Positions 23,964-31,867 of a stretch of DNA of 64,000 nucleotides are shown here, piece by piece. The DNA lies in contig JACKLE010000007.1 of the NCBI GenBank assembly GCA_024236075.1, positions 1 through 64,000 on the forward strand, read 5' to 3'. Source of the stretch: Alphaproteobacteria bacterium (GTDB taxonomy: Bacteria; Pseudomonadota; Alphaproteobacteria; JACAEB01). Position 1 is the stretch's first letter. Each line of letters opens with the position of its first letter. Below the pieces are notes generated by a model. It was not told the origin of the DNA, made no database searches, and was given only the letters and a program-made list of their open reading frames with translations. Made by a program: the position numbers and the translations under genes.

Positions 23964-24149
23964 CTATCCGCGGCGGAAGACCGCCTCGGCGCTCGAGAGC
24001 GCGCCCTGCTTCGAGGCGATGATCTCGCGGCAGCGGCGGGCCTCGGCCTCCAGGGCGAGGATGCGCGCCTCGAGCTCCTCGATCGAGAGCAGCGCGAGGT
24101 CGAGCCTGGGCTTCACCAAGGGGCTCGGCTCGTCGTCCTTGTCCACCAT
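23964..24149 (-). CDS. DUF1192 family protein
   Basis: 61 residues, MVDKDDEPSPLVKPRLDLAL followed by the coiled-coil LSIEELEARILALEAEARRC. This is the compact DUF1192 pattern found in Rhizobiales next to quinone oxidoreductase genes. Function unknown. The upstream 12 codons of the open frame lack coding character, so the ATG at 24149 was chosen. Confidence 0.8.
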   Translation of the reverse strand: MVDKDDEPSPLVKPRLDLALLSIEELEARILALEAEARRCREIIASKQGALSSAEAVFRRG

Positions 24150-24238
24150 GCCACGTCTCCGCGCGTCTTGCCTTCGCTCGCCCAATTCTGCGAAACCGGG
24201 CGCGAGGCCGCAACAATCCGAAGCCCGAGGAGACGCCG

Positions 24239-25252
24239 ATGGCCGCGCCCGACCTGCCCGAGACGATGACCGCGATCGCCGTCGCGCGCCCCGGAGGGCC
24301 GGACGTGCTCGAGCCCGTCGCGCTTCCCGTGCCGAGGCCGGCGACGGGACAGGTGCTGATCGAGGTCGCCGCGGCGGGCGTGAACCGGCCCGACGTGTTC
24401 CAGCGCCTCGGCCTCTATCCCCCGCCCCCCGGCGCGCCGGCGACGCCGGGGCTCGAGGTCGCAGGGACGGTCGTCGCCGTGGGCGACGGCGTCGCGACGC
24501 CGGGCCTCGGCGCGCGCGCGACCGCGCTCGTCGCGGGCGGCGGCTATGCCGAATATTGCCTCGCGGACGCGGCCCACACCCTGCCCGCGCCGGAGGGCCT
24601 CACGCTTCTCGAAGCCGCGAGCCTGCCCGAGACGGTCTTCACCGTGTGGTCGAACCTCTTCGACCGCGCGCGGCTGAAGGGGGGCGAGAGCCTGCTCGTC
24701 CACGGCGGCACCAGCGGCATCGGCGTGACGGCGATCCAGATCGCCCGCGCCATGGGCGCGACGGTCTTCGCGACCTGCGGCAGCGCGGAGAAATGCCGCG
24801 TCGCCGAGGAGCTCGGCGCGGCGCGCGCCATCGACTACACGCGGGAGGACTTCGCCGCCATCGTGAAGGCGCAGACGAGCGGGCGCGGCGTCGACGTGGT
24901 GCTCGACATGGTCGGCGGCGGCTACATCGCGCGCAACCTCGCCTCGCTCGCGCCCGAGGGCCGGCACGTCAGCATCGCCTTCCTGCAGGGCTCGAAAGTC
25001 GAGATCGATCTCATGCCCGTGATGCTGAAGCGCCTCACGCTCACCGGCTCGACGCTGCGCGCGCGCGAGAGCGCCTTCAAGGCCGCGCTCGCGAGCGCCG
25101 TCGCGGACAAGGTCTGGCCGCTCTTTTCGAGCGGCGAGATCCGGCCCGTCATCGACAGCGTCTTTCCCCTGCGCGAGGCCGCCAAGGCCCATGCCCGCAT
25201 CGAGGCGGCGGACCATATCGGCAAGGTTATGCTCGCGGTGCGCGAGGAATAA
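24239..25252 (+). CDS. NAD(P)H-quinone oxidoreductase, zinc-independent MDR family
   Basis: 337 residues. GroES-like N-terminal domain (EVAAAGVNRPDVFQRLGLYP, GLEVAGTVVAVG) and a Rossmann domain with the cofactor loop LVHGGTSGIGVTAIQIA (about 150-166). The zinc-binding cysteines and histidines of alcohol dehydrogenases are absent, so this is the quinone reductase/zeta-crystallin branch of the medium-chain family. It probably reduces quinones or enones with NADPH. GAGGAGA precedes the ATG. Divergent from DUF1192. Confidence 0.9.
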   Translation: MAAPDLPETMTAIAVARPGGPDVLEPVALPVPRPATGQVLIEVAAAGVNRPDVFQRLGLYPPPPGAPATPGLEVAGTVVAVGDGVATPGLGARATALVAGGGYAEYCLADAAHTLPAPEGLTLLEAASLPETVFTVWSNLFDRARLKGGESLLVHGGTSGIGVTAIQIARAMGATVFATCGSAEKCRVAEELGAARAIDYTREDFAAIVKAQTSGRGVDVVLDMVGGGYIARNLASLAPEGRHVSIAFLQGSKVEIDLMPVMLKRLTLTGSTLRARESAFKAALASAVADKVWPLFSSGEIRPVIDSVFPLREAAKAHARIEAADHIGKVMLAVREE

Positions 25253-25500
25253 GGGCGCACGCGCACCCTCCGAAGGCCGGTTCGGCCGGCGCGCGCGCGC
25301 CGCGCCGACGGGCGGGGCCCGCGAGTTTGGGGTTTTCATCTCGCGCGGGCCGGCCTATATACGTGGGCATCCACGTCAATTCCGTCTACGCGCATCGGCG
25401 CATGGGACGGCGCTCCGGACCGGAGCGGCCCTCCTCGGCCCCTAGGGCCATGCAGCCTGAGGTTGCGAGACCGGCGACAGACCAACAGGAGGCGCAGCCC

Positions 25501-26139
25501 ATGTCACGTCCGCTCATGCCCAAGGCCACGGCCGTCTGGCTCGTCGACAACACGACGCTCAGCTTCGATCAGATCGCGGATTTCTGCGGCCTCCATCCGC
25601 TGGAGGTCAAAGGCATCGCCGACGGCGACGTCGCGCAGGGAATCAAGGGCATGGACCCGGTGGCGAACGGCCAACTTATGCGCCAGGAGATCGAGCGCTG
25701 CGAGGCCGATCCCGCCGCCCGGCTCGCGATCATCAAGAACGCCCTCGTCACGCCGGACAAGAAGCGCAAGGGCCCGCGCTACACGCCGGTCTCGCGCCGC
25801 CAGGACCGGCCCGACGCCATCGCCTGGCTCCTGCGCAATCACCCCGAGCTCTCGGACGCGCAGGTCGGCCGGCTCGTCGGCACGACCAAGCCCACGATCC
25901 AGTCCATCCGTGATCGGACGCACTGGAACTCGTCGAACATCAAGCCGGTGGACCCGGTGACGCTCGGCCTGTGCACGCAGATCGAGCTCGACGAGGCGGT
26001 GCGCAAGGCGAACACCTCGAAGGAGCGCTCGGCCGAAGGCAAGGCGACGCCGCAGATCCTGAAGCCGGTGCGCGTCTCGCTCGAGGAAGGCGCCGCGCCG
26101 ATGCCCGAAGCGAGCGAGCACGAGACCCCCGCCTCCTGA
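25501..26139 (+). CDS. trcR: Cell cycle transcriptional regulator TrcR (DUF1013)
   Basis: 212 residues, near-perfect family length. It starts SRPLMPKATAVWLVDNTTLS and contains ADFCGLHPLEVKGIADGDVA, PVSRRQDRPDAIAWLLRNHP and the helix-turn-helix DAQVGRLVGTTKPTIQSIRD. In Caulobacter the TrcR protein associates with RNA polymerase and affects cell-cycle transcription. ACAGGAGG is 9 bases before the ATG. The 248-base upstream gap holds its promoter; I see nothing else there. Confidence 0.93.
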   Translation: MSRPLMPKATAVWLVDNTTLSFDQIADFCGLHPLEVKGIADGDVAQGIKGMDPVANGQLMRQEIERCEADPAARLAIIKNALVTPDKKRKGPRYTPVSRRQDRPDAIAWLLRNHPELSDAQVGRLVGTTKPTIQSIRDRTHWNSSNIKPVDPVTLGLCTQIELDEAVRKANTSKERSAEGKATPQILKPVRVSLEEGAAPMPEASEHETPAS

Positions 26140-26231
26140 AGGCGGGGTTCGTCCGCGGGCGGAGCCTTTTTCGCCGGCTGGGATCGCCCCTACCCCTTCC
26201 CCTTGGAGGGAAAGAGGAAGCGACGGGCGCG

Positions 26232-26522
26232 TCAGCCGACCTTTTCGAGATTGACGATCTCGGGCGCGGCCGCGAGCGTCGGGGCGAGCTTGGCGCCCGC
26301 CGCGCGGAAATGGTCCGACTTCATATGGGCGTCGGCCGACGCCTTGTCGGTGTACTGCTCCTGCACGTAGTAGGTGCCGGCCTCGCCCGCCTTGCGGAAG
26401 AGGTCGTAGAGCTTGCAGCCGGGCTCGTTCTTGCGGACCGCCGCGGCGAGCTCCTGGAAGGCGGCCTCGAAGGCGGCTTCCGAACCGGGCTTGACCTTGA
26501 GCTTGGCGACGATGCCGATCAT
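26232..26522 (-). CDS. Antibiotic biosynthesis monooxygenase (ABM)-domain protein
   Basis: 96 residues, IGIVAKLKVKPGSEAAFEAA, then NEPGCKLYDLFR and YYVQEQYTDKASADAHMKSD. This is the dimeric alpha/beta ABM fold of YgiN-type quinol monooxygenases and related stress enzymes. The substrate is not predictable. GAGGAACA lies before the ATG. Single gene. Confidence 0.9.
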   Translation of the reverse strand: MIGIVAKLKVKPGSEAAFEAAFQELAAAVRKNEPGCKLYDLFRKAGEAGTYYVQEQYTDKASADAHMKSDHFRAAGAKLAPTLAAAPEIVNLEKVG

Positions 26523-26615
26523 CGAGTGTTCCTCCTTGGCGTCGATGCATCTTGGGACGGCGGACTTTAGGCGTCCGGCCGTGCCGAGCCAAGGCCCGGA
26601 TCGTAGCCCCGGAGG

Positions 26616-27032
26616 CTATTCGTCGCGATAGACGCGCTCGCGGCGCTCGTGGCGCTCCTGCGCCTCGAGGCTCAGCGTCGCGATGGGGCGCGCGTCGAGG
26701 CGCTTCACGCCGATGGGGTCGCCCGTCTCCTCGCAATAGCCGTAGGTGCCGTCCTCGATTCGGCGCAGCGCGGCGTCGATCTTCGAGATGAGCTTCCTTT
26801 GCCGGTCGCGGGCGCGCAGCTCCAGCGCGTGGTCGGTCTCGCTCGAGGCGCGGTCGGTGAGATCGGGATGCTGCTTGTCGCTCGCCTGCATCCCGATGAT
26901 GGTTTCCTTGCTTTCCTTGAGGATGTCGGACTTCCAGGTTTCGAGCTTGCGCCGGAAATATTCCCGCTGCTGCTCGTTCATGAACGGCTCGTCATCCGTG
27001 GGCCGGTAGTCTTCCGACAGTTCGATCGCCAT
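26616..27032 (-). CDS. dksA: RNA polymerase-binding transcription factor DksA
   Basis: 138 residues: coiled-coil NEQQREYFRRKLETWKSDIL, acidic-tip region DLTDRASSETDHA, and the C-terminal GYCEETGDPIGVKRLDARP followed by LSLEAQERHERRERVY. DksA enters the RNA polymerase secondary channel and works with ppGpp. Only one of the four zinc cysteines of E. coli DksA remains, as is usual in alphaproteobacterial DksA. The start MAIELSEDY was chosen; upstream codons are out of character. Confidence 0.93.
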   Translation of the reverse strand: MAIELSEDYRPTDDEPFMNEQQREYFRRKLETWKSDILKESKETIIGMQASDKQHPDLTDRASSETDHALELRARDRQRKLISKIDAALRRIEDGTYGYCEETGDPIGVKRLDARPIATLSLEAQERHERRERVYRDE

Positions 27033-27105
27033 GATCGCAGTCCCCTTCGCACCTCCGGCCGCGTCGAGCGGGGCGGAGTATAGGCAGGCCGACGCGAATC
27101 GCAAC

Positions 27106-27127
27106 GCTTAAGGAACACGCCTTAAGC
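27106..27127. promoter_or_regulatory. Perfect inverted repeat GCTTAAGG-N6-CCTTAAGC
   Basis: 8-bp perfect arms around AACACG, about 60 bases after the fliX stop and 75 bases before the dksA start (both on the minus strand). It could end the fliX transcript or bind a regulator of dksA. AT-rich arms without a T-run argue for an operator rather than a terminator. Confidence 0.4.
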
Positions 27128-27186
27128 CCCTCCATGCGTTCGCCTTTTGCGGGTAGCGCCTTCAAGAACGAGGCCAGAGGCCCCGC

Positions 27187-27612
27187 TCAGGCCGCGAGGA
27201 TGCGGCCATGCTTGGCGAGCTCGACGCGCGCGCGCAGATCGATCTCGGCGAGGATCGCCTCCAGGCGCGGATCCTCGAGGCCCTCGAGGCGCTGCTCGAC
27301 GAGGCCCGTGAGGCGCTCGAGCCGCGCATACGAGAGGCCGCCTTCCAGAAGCTCGATCTTGATCTCCTCGAGGACGTCGAGAAGCTCGACCCCTTGGGCG
27401 ACGGCGCGCCGGCGGCGCGCGCCGGGCTCCTCGCCCTGGAGCGCGAGCAGCGCGTCGACGGAGACGAGGCTCTGCACGCTCGCGACCGGCACGGCATGGG
27501 AGGTAGCCCCCACCGCGGCCGTTTCCGGCGCAAAGGCGGCGCCGGTCCCGCGGCGCTCCTTGCCGCGCACCTTGGCGGCATCCCGAATCCGTTCGGGGGC
27601 ATTGATCTGCAT
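27187..27612 (-). CDS. fliX: Flagellar assembly regulator FliX
   Basis: 141 residues. The C-terminal half is diagnostic: SVDALLALQGEEPGARRRRA, LLDVLEEIKIELLEGGL, and the ending AILAEIDLRARVELAKHG. In Caulobacter FliX couples basal-body assembly to the sigma-54 activator FlbD and is divergent from flgI, exactly as here. The start MQINAPERIRD was chosen at the most likely ATG; the open frame continues upstream only as antisense of flgI leader sequence. Confidence 0.92.
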   Translation of the reverse strand: MQINAPERIRDAAKVRGKERRGTGAAFAPETAAVGATSHAVPVASVQSLVSVDALLALQGEEPGARRRRAVAQGVELLDVLEEIKIELLEGGLSYARLERLTGLVEQRLEGLEDPRLEAILAEIDLRARVELAKHGRILAA

Positions 27613-27680
27613 AGGCAACCGGTCCCGAGCTTCTGCCACGGCGGCGCCGTAGGCCTTGGGAAAGCCTCGACCGCGCGGGG

Positions 27681-27695
27681 TTAAGGCAGGGCTAA
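27681..27695. promoter_or_regulatory. Candidate CtrA box (TTAA-N7-CTAA)
   Basis: TTAA-GGCAGGG-CTAA, one mismatch from the CtrA consensus TTAA-N7-TTAA, in the fliX/flgI intergenic region about 70 bases before the fliX start. Class II flagellar genes are CtrA targets in Caulobacter. Single-site evidence only. Confidence 0.35.
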
Positions 27696-27820
27696 TGCGC
27701 CGGCAAGAATTGCCGGCCGGCGCGGCGGGCGATGGGGCAAGCCCTGCCGGGCGGCGCAGCCGCGCCCGCGAGCCTGCCTCGCAACCCATTGATTTCATTG
27801 ACACGGATCGCACGGCCGAC

Positions 27821-27835
27821 TGGCACGGCTCTCGC
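27821..27835 (+). promoter_or_regulatory. Candidate sigma-54 promoter of flgI
   Basis: TGGCACG-GCTC-TCGC matches the -24/-12 consensus TGGCACG-N4-TTGC with one change in the -12 element. The predicted start of transcription near 27847 leaves a 26-base leader before the ATG at 27873. Sigma-54 control of flgI with FlbD and FliX is known in Caulobacter. Confidence 0.5.
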
Positions 27836-27872
27836 GAGCGCCCATACGGCATCGATGCGAGGTTTCCGGTCC

Positions 27873-29036
27873 ATGGTTCTCTCCCAACGCGCGCGCGTCT
27901 CGCGCATCGCCCGCACCGCGGCGAGCTTCGCAATCGGCTTCGCCGTTCTGGTGATGATCCTCGTCGCGAGCCTGACGGGGCCGGCGGACGCCCTCTCGCG
28001 CATCAAGGACATCGCCGACGTCGAGGGCGTGCGCGAGAACCCGCTCGTCGGCTACGGCCTCGTGGTGGGCCTCGACGGCACCGGGGACTCGCTGCGCAAC
28101 TCGCCCTTCACGCGCCAGAGCCTCACGGCGATGCTCGAGCGCCTCGGCGTCAACACGCGCGGCGAGACGCTCAACACCAAGAACGTCGCGGCGGTGATGG
28201 TGACAGCCAAGCTGCCGCCCTTCGTCTCCCAGGGCACCACGGTCGACGTCATCATCAGCGCCATCGGTGACGCGACGAATCTCGCGGGCGGCATGCTGCT
28301 GGTTACGCCGCTGATGGCGGCCGACGGCGAGGTCTACGCGGTGGCGCAGGGCCCCGTCGCGGTCGGCGGCTTCTCGGCGCAGGGCCAGGCCGGCTCGGTG
28401 AAGCAGGGCGTGCCCACGAGCGGGCGCATCGCCAACGGCGCCGTCGTCGAGCGCGAGATCCCCTACACCCTCGCCGCCGAGCGCTCGCTGCGCCTCTTCC
28501 TGAAGAACCCGGACCTCACCACGGCGCGCCGCGTCGCGGAGGCCGTCAACACCTTCCTCAACGCGCCCGCCGCGGTCCCGACGGACCCCTCGACGGTCGC
28601 GCTCGCCCTGCCCTCCGGCTATCCGGGCAATATCGTCTCCCTGCTGACGGATATCGAGCAGCTGCGCGTCGATCCCGACCTCGCGGCCCGCGTCATCATC
28701 GACGAGCAATCGGGCATCATCGTCATGGGCCAGCAGGTGCGCGTGAACACCATCGCCATCGCGCAGGGCAACCTCACGATCAGCGTCACCGAGACGCCCC
28801 AGGTGAGCCAGCCGAGCCCGCTCTCGAACGCCGGCACGACGCAGGTCGTTCCGCGCACAGAGATCGGCGTCGACGACGGCTCGGACCGGCGGATCGCCGT
28901 GCTGCAGACCGGCGTCACGTTGCAGGAGCTCGTGGACGGGCTCAACGCGCTCGGCGTCGGCCCGCGCGACCTCATCTCGATCCTCCAGGCGATCAAGGCT
29001 TCGGGGGCGCTGCAGGCCGAGCTCGAGGTGATGTGA
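27873..29036 (+). CDS. flgI: Flagellar P-ring protein FlgI
   Basis: 387 residues from the chosen ATG. A signal peptide with hydrophobic core ASFAIGFAVLVMILVASL ends near PADALS; the mature protein begins SRIKDIADVEGVRENPLVGY, the FlgI hallmark. Further blocks are FTRQSLTAMLERLGVNTRG, AAVMVTAKLPPF and the ending ILQAIKASGALQAELEVM. It forms the periplasmic P-ring around the rod. An earlier ATG (27855) would sit almost on the predicted transcription start, so 27873, preceded by GAGG, is preferred. Confidence 0.93.
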   Translation: MVLSQRARVSRIARTAASFAIGFAVLVMILVASLTGPADALSRIKDIADVEGVRENPLVGYGLVVGLDGTGDSLRNSPFTRQSLTAMLERLGVNTRGETLNTKNVAAVMVTAKLPPFVSQGTTVDVIISAIGDATNLAGGMLLVTPLMAADGEVYAVAQGPVAVGGFSAQGQAGSVKQGVPTSGRIANGAVVEREIPYTLAAERSLRLFLKNPDLTTARRVAEAVNTFLNAPAAVPTDPSTVALALPSGYPGNIVSLLTDIEQLRVDPDLAARVIIDEQSGIIVMGQQVRVNTIAIAQGNLTISVTETPQVSQPSPLSNAGTTQVVPRTEIGVDDGSDRRIAVLQTGVTLQELVDGLNALGVGPRDLISILQAIKASGALQAELEVM

Positions 29037-29044
29037 GCAGCGCC

Positions 29045-29371
29045 ATGGATGCCATGCAGGACATCGCCTCCGCCTCGCTCGCTGCCCTCGCCGGGCGGCA
29101 GGACCCCGAGCGCCTCGCGCGGGGCGCCGCGGCGGGCGGCGACATCGCCAAGGTCGCGCAGGATTTCGAGGCGATGGCGATCGGCGAGCTTTTGCGGCCG
29201 ATGTTCGAGGGACTCTCGACAGACGGCCCGTTCGGCGGCGGCCAGGGCGAGGCGGTGTTCCGCTCTCTGCTCACGGACGAATACGCCAAAGCCATCGCGA
29301 AGGCAGGAGGCATCGGCCTTGCCGAGCCCGTCGCGCGCGAGCTTCTCGCCATTCAGGAGCAACGCAGATGA
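29045..29371 (+). CDS. Rod-binding protein (FlgJ N-terminal domain-like)
   Basis: 108 residues from the ATG (a GTG 12 bases earlier overlaps the flgI stop). The core KVAQDFEAMAIGELLRPMFE, FGGGQGEAVFRSLLTDEYAK and GGIGLAEPV is the rod-binding domain of FlgJ. The muramidase domain of enterobacterial FlgJ is absent, as usual in Alphaproteobacteria, where a separate lytic enzyme is used. Second gene of the flgI operon; its end overlaps the next start by 4 bases. Confidence 0.88.
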   Translation: MDAMQDIASASLAALAGRQDPERLARGAAAGGDIAKVAQDFEAMAIGELLRPMFEGLSTDGPFGGGQGEAVFRSLLTDEYAKAIAKAGGIGLAEPVARELLAIQEQRR

Positions 29372-29811
29372 GCTCAAGCGAAGCGACCGCCCGCGTGGAG
29401 GAAATGTTGACGCTCACCGAGCGCCTCATGGGTATTCTCGCGCGCGAGAGCGAGGCGCTGCGCGCGCGCCGGCCGCGCGACCTGGAGGAGACCGCCGAGG
29501 AGAAGACCGAGCTCTCGACGCTTTATGCGCGCCGGATGGACGCGGTGGCGAAGGATCGCGCCCTCATCGCGGGCGCGGACAAAGGCCTCCTCGCCAGGCT
29601 CAAGTCGCTCACCACCGCGTTCCGCGCCGCTCTCGACGAGCACGGCGCCCTCCTAGAGCGCGCGCGGTGGTTGAGCGAGGGCCTCATCCACGCGATCGGC
29701 GAGGAGGTGGGCGCCAGGCGGCGCACGGTCACGGGCTATGGGCGCAACGCCGCGGTCAGGACCTACGGCGCGGTCGGCGCGGCGAGCCTCGCGCTCAACC
29801 GGACGGTCTGA
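29368..29811 (+). CDS. FlgN-like flagellar export chaperone
   Basis: 147 residues, helical: ATARVEEMLTLTERLMGILA, RPRDLEETAEEKTELSTLYA, ARWLSEGLIHAIGEEV, ending GYGRNAAVRTYGAVG. The pattern of a first long helix, the 'EKTEL' turn and the C-terminal 'GYG' tail fits the FlgN/FlbY family that serves hook-associated proteins. Context as the third gene of the flgI unit supports it. Similarity is weak, so the name is tentative. Confidence 0.7.
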   Translation: MSSSEATARVEEMLTLTERLMGILARESEALRARRPRDLEETAEEKTELSTLYARRMDAVAKDRALIAGADKGLLARLKSLTTAFRAALDEHGALLERARWLSEGLIHAIGEEVGARRRTVTGYGRNAAVRTYGAVGAASLALNRTV

Positions 29812-29830
29812 CGAGGGGCGCGCATGCCGC

Positions 29831-31627
29831 TCAGGTCCGCTCGGCCCTGCCGCGGGGAGCCGGCGCGATCTCGCTGAGGCCCGCGCGAAGCTCCGCCATA
29901 TCGATCGGTTTCGTCAGATGGCGGACGTTCCTGAATATGGGCGGCGTCCGGCGTTCGTCGAATCCCGATACCGCGACGAAGGGAATGGCCCGCGTGACGA
30001 GCTCGCGTGCGACCTCCTCGGAGGTCTCCAGGCCGAGATCGACGTCGAGAACCGCGAGATCGCAGGGATATTCGGCGAGGTAGCCCAGCGCCTCGGCGAC
30101 CGTCGCGGCGGGGCCGACGACCTTGTAGCCCGCATCCTCGATCGCGCCCGCGATGTCAAGCGCGATCACCGCATCGTCCTCCACGACCAGCGCGAGCGCG
30201 GTGCCCTCGGCGCCCTTCCGGCCGGCGACGCGGCCTCGCGCCGCCTCCTTGTAAGTCTCTGCACTCTCGAGCGCCCTACCGTCCCGACAGGTGAGCCGCC
30301 AAACGAGCCCCTCGGGACGGAAATCGACCTCCACGCGCGCGCCCAAGGAAAGCTTCGACATCCAGTCGATCACCGATAGGCCGAAGCCGCGCCGCTCGGG
30401 GGCCTTGACCGCGGGTCCCCCGCTCTCGGCCCATTCGATCGAGAATCGCCGGCCCTTGTCCCTGTCGGCCAGCACCCGCCAGGAGATCCGCACGCTGCCC
30501 TTTCTGTTCGAGAGCGCTCCGTATTTTCCGGCGTTCGTCGAGAGCTCGTGCAGGGCCAGGCCCAGCGCCTGGGCCGCCTGCGGGGTGAGCGTGGCCGGTG
30601 GCCCCTCGATCGAGATGCGCGTGCCGATGAGATCGCCGAAATGGGCGAGCTGCGATTTGATCAGCGCCTGCGCGTCGGCGCCGCGCCAGCCGCTGCTCAC
30701 GAGCACGTCCTGGCTCGCCGTCATCGCCTGCAGCCGCGCGCAGAGGCGCCGGGTGAACTCCTTCTCGTGCGGGCCCGCGGCCTGGCGCGCGATGGCCTGC
30801 ACGACCGCCAGCATGTTCTTCGAGCGGTGATTGAGCTCGCCGAGAAGGAGCTCGATACGCTCCTCGCGCTCCTTGAGCTCGGTGATGTCCGTGTTCGAAC
30901 CGAACCAGCGCACGATTGCGCCGCTGTCGTCCCGGATGGGCAAGGCGCGCGACAGAAACCATCTGTAGGCGCCGTCGGCGCCGCGCAGGGGAAAGGTGTC
31001 CTCCCAAATCTCGCCAGTGTCCCACGAGCGCTGGATGCGCGCGACCACCCGTTCGACATGGTCGGGGTGATGGACCTTTCGCCAGCCCCAGCCTCTCACC
31101 TCGTCCAAGGTCGTGCCGGTGAATTCGTACCAGCGCCGATTGTACCAGAAGACATATCCCTCCCGATCCGCCATCCAGGCGAGCTGCGAGATGTTGTCGG
31201 CCAGCGTGCGAAAGCGCTCCTCGCTTTCGCGCAGCTTCTGGACCATCGCCATCTGGTCGGAGATGTCTCGCGCGATCTTGGACGCGCCGACCACGACGCC
31301 GGCCTCGTTGACGATCGGCGAAACGGTGACCGAGACGGGAAAGACGCGCCCGCTCTTGTGCTGGCGCATCGTCGCGAAGTTCTTCACGTCCTGGCCGCGC
31401 GAAATGCGCGCGAGGATGTCATCCTCTTCCTGCTGACGGTCGGGCGGGATGATCGTGCGGATCGACCTGCCGATCATCTCCTCGGCGGAATAGCCGAACA
31501 TGCGTTCGGCCGCCGCGTTCCAGGACTGCACCACGCCTTCTGTCGTCTTGCCGACGATGGCGTCGTTCGAAGAGGTGACGATGGCCGCCAAATGGGCCAG
31601 CGCCACGTCCGATGGCCTGGTGCTCAT
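29831..31627 (-). CDS. Hybrid sensor kinase: PAS-PAS-HWE histidine kinase-receiver
   Basis: 598 residues, no membrane segment, so cytoplasmic. PAS 1 (about 10-125: NDAIVGKTTEGVVQSWN, HKSGRVFPVSVTVSPI), PAS 2 (about 135-255: ADREGYVFWYNRRWYEFTG), HWE/HisKA_2 kinase with His266 in LLGELNHRSKNMLAVVQAIA, N-box ALHELSTNAGKYGALS, and a C-terminal receiver with Asp in CDLAVLDVDLG (near 529) and Lys in HLTKPID. PAS domains may bind flavin, heme or a ligand; no Cys of the LOV signature was seen. AGGGAG precedes the chosen start. Confidence 0.9.
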   Translation of the reverse strand: MSTRPSDVALAHLAAIVTSSNDAIVGKTTEGVVQSWNAAAERMFGYSAEEMIGRSIRTIIPPDRQQEEDDILARISRGQDVKNFATMRQHKSGRVFPVSVTVSPIVNEAGVVVGASKIARDISDQMAMVQKLRESEERFRTLADNISQLAWMADREGYVFWYNRRWYEFTGTTLDEVRGWGWRKVHHPDHVERVVARIQRSWDTGEIWEDTFPLRGADGAYRWFLSRALPIRDDSGAIVRWFGSNTDITELKEREERIELLLGELNHRSKNMLAVVQAIARQAAGPHEKEFTRRLCARLQAMTASQDVLVSSGWRGADAQALIKSQLAHFGDLIGTRISIEGPPATLTPQAAQALGLALHELSTNAGKYGALSNRKGSVRISWRVLADRDKGRRFSIEWAESGGPAVKAPERRGFGLSVIDWMSKLSLGARVEVDFRPEGLVWRLTCRDGRALESAETYKEAARGRVAGRKGAEGTALALVVEDDAVIALDIAGAIEDAGYKVVGPAATVAEALGYLAEYPCDLAVLDVDLGLETSEEVARELVTRAIPFVAVSGFDERRTPPIFRNVRHLTKPIDMAELRAGLSEIAPAPRGRAERT

Positions 31628-31867
31628 GCGACTCCCTGACGACGAACGCATGAGTGCCGGGTGCGGCACAGATCTCAATCCATCGCGTTTTAGAAGACTG
31701 ACAGGTTAACACGCGCGAGTCGAGCCGAGGCCCTTTGACTCGCGTGGCAGCGGCATGGCGCGAGCGCTGCTCGCGAGGACACTGTCAATACCAGTCGCAC
31801 GGCAGCAGGGCTTCGATCCGCCCACGAAGAACCAAAGGCGCGACCTGCCGGCGGTCCCAATTGCGGC
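31628..31867. other. Intergenic region before the hybrid kinase
   Basis: About 240 bases. It holds the kinase promoter, presumably, and a 27-codon minus-strand frame ending GRIEALLPCDWY-stop near 31784, which could be a transposase tail. Nothing more certain is visible. Confidence 0.3.

Noticed and set aside
31784..31865. Possible IS66 transposase tail (GRIEALLPCDWY-stop) on the minus strand
   Set aside because: Only about 27 codons, no terminal repeat and weak likeness to IS66 C-termini; too little to call.
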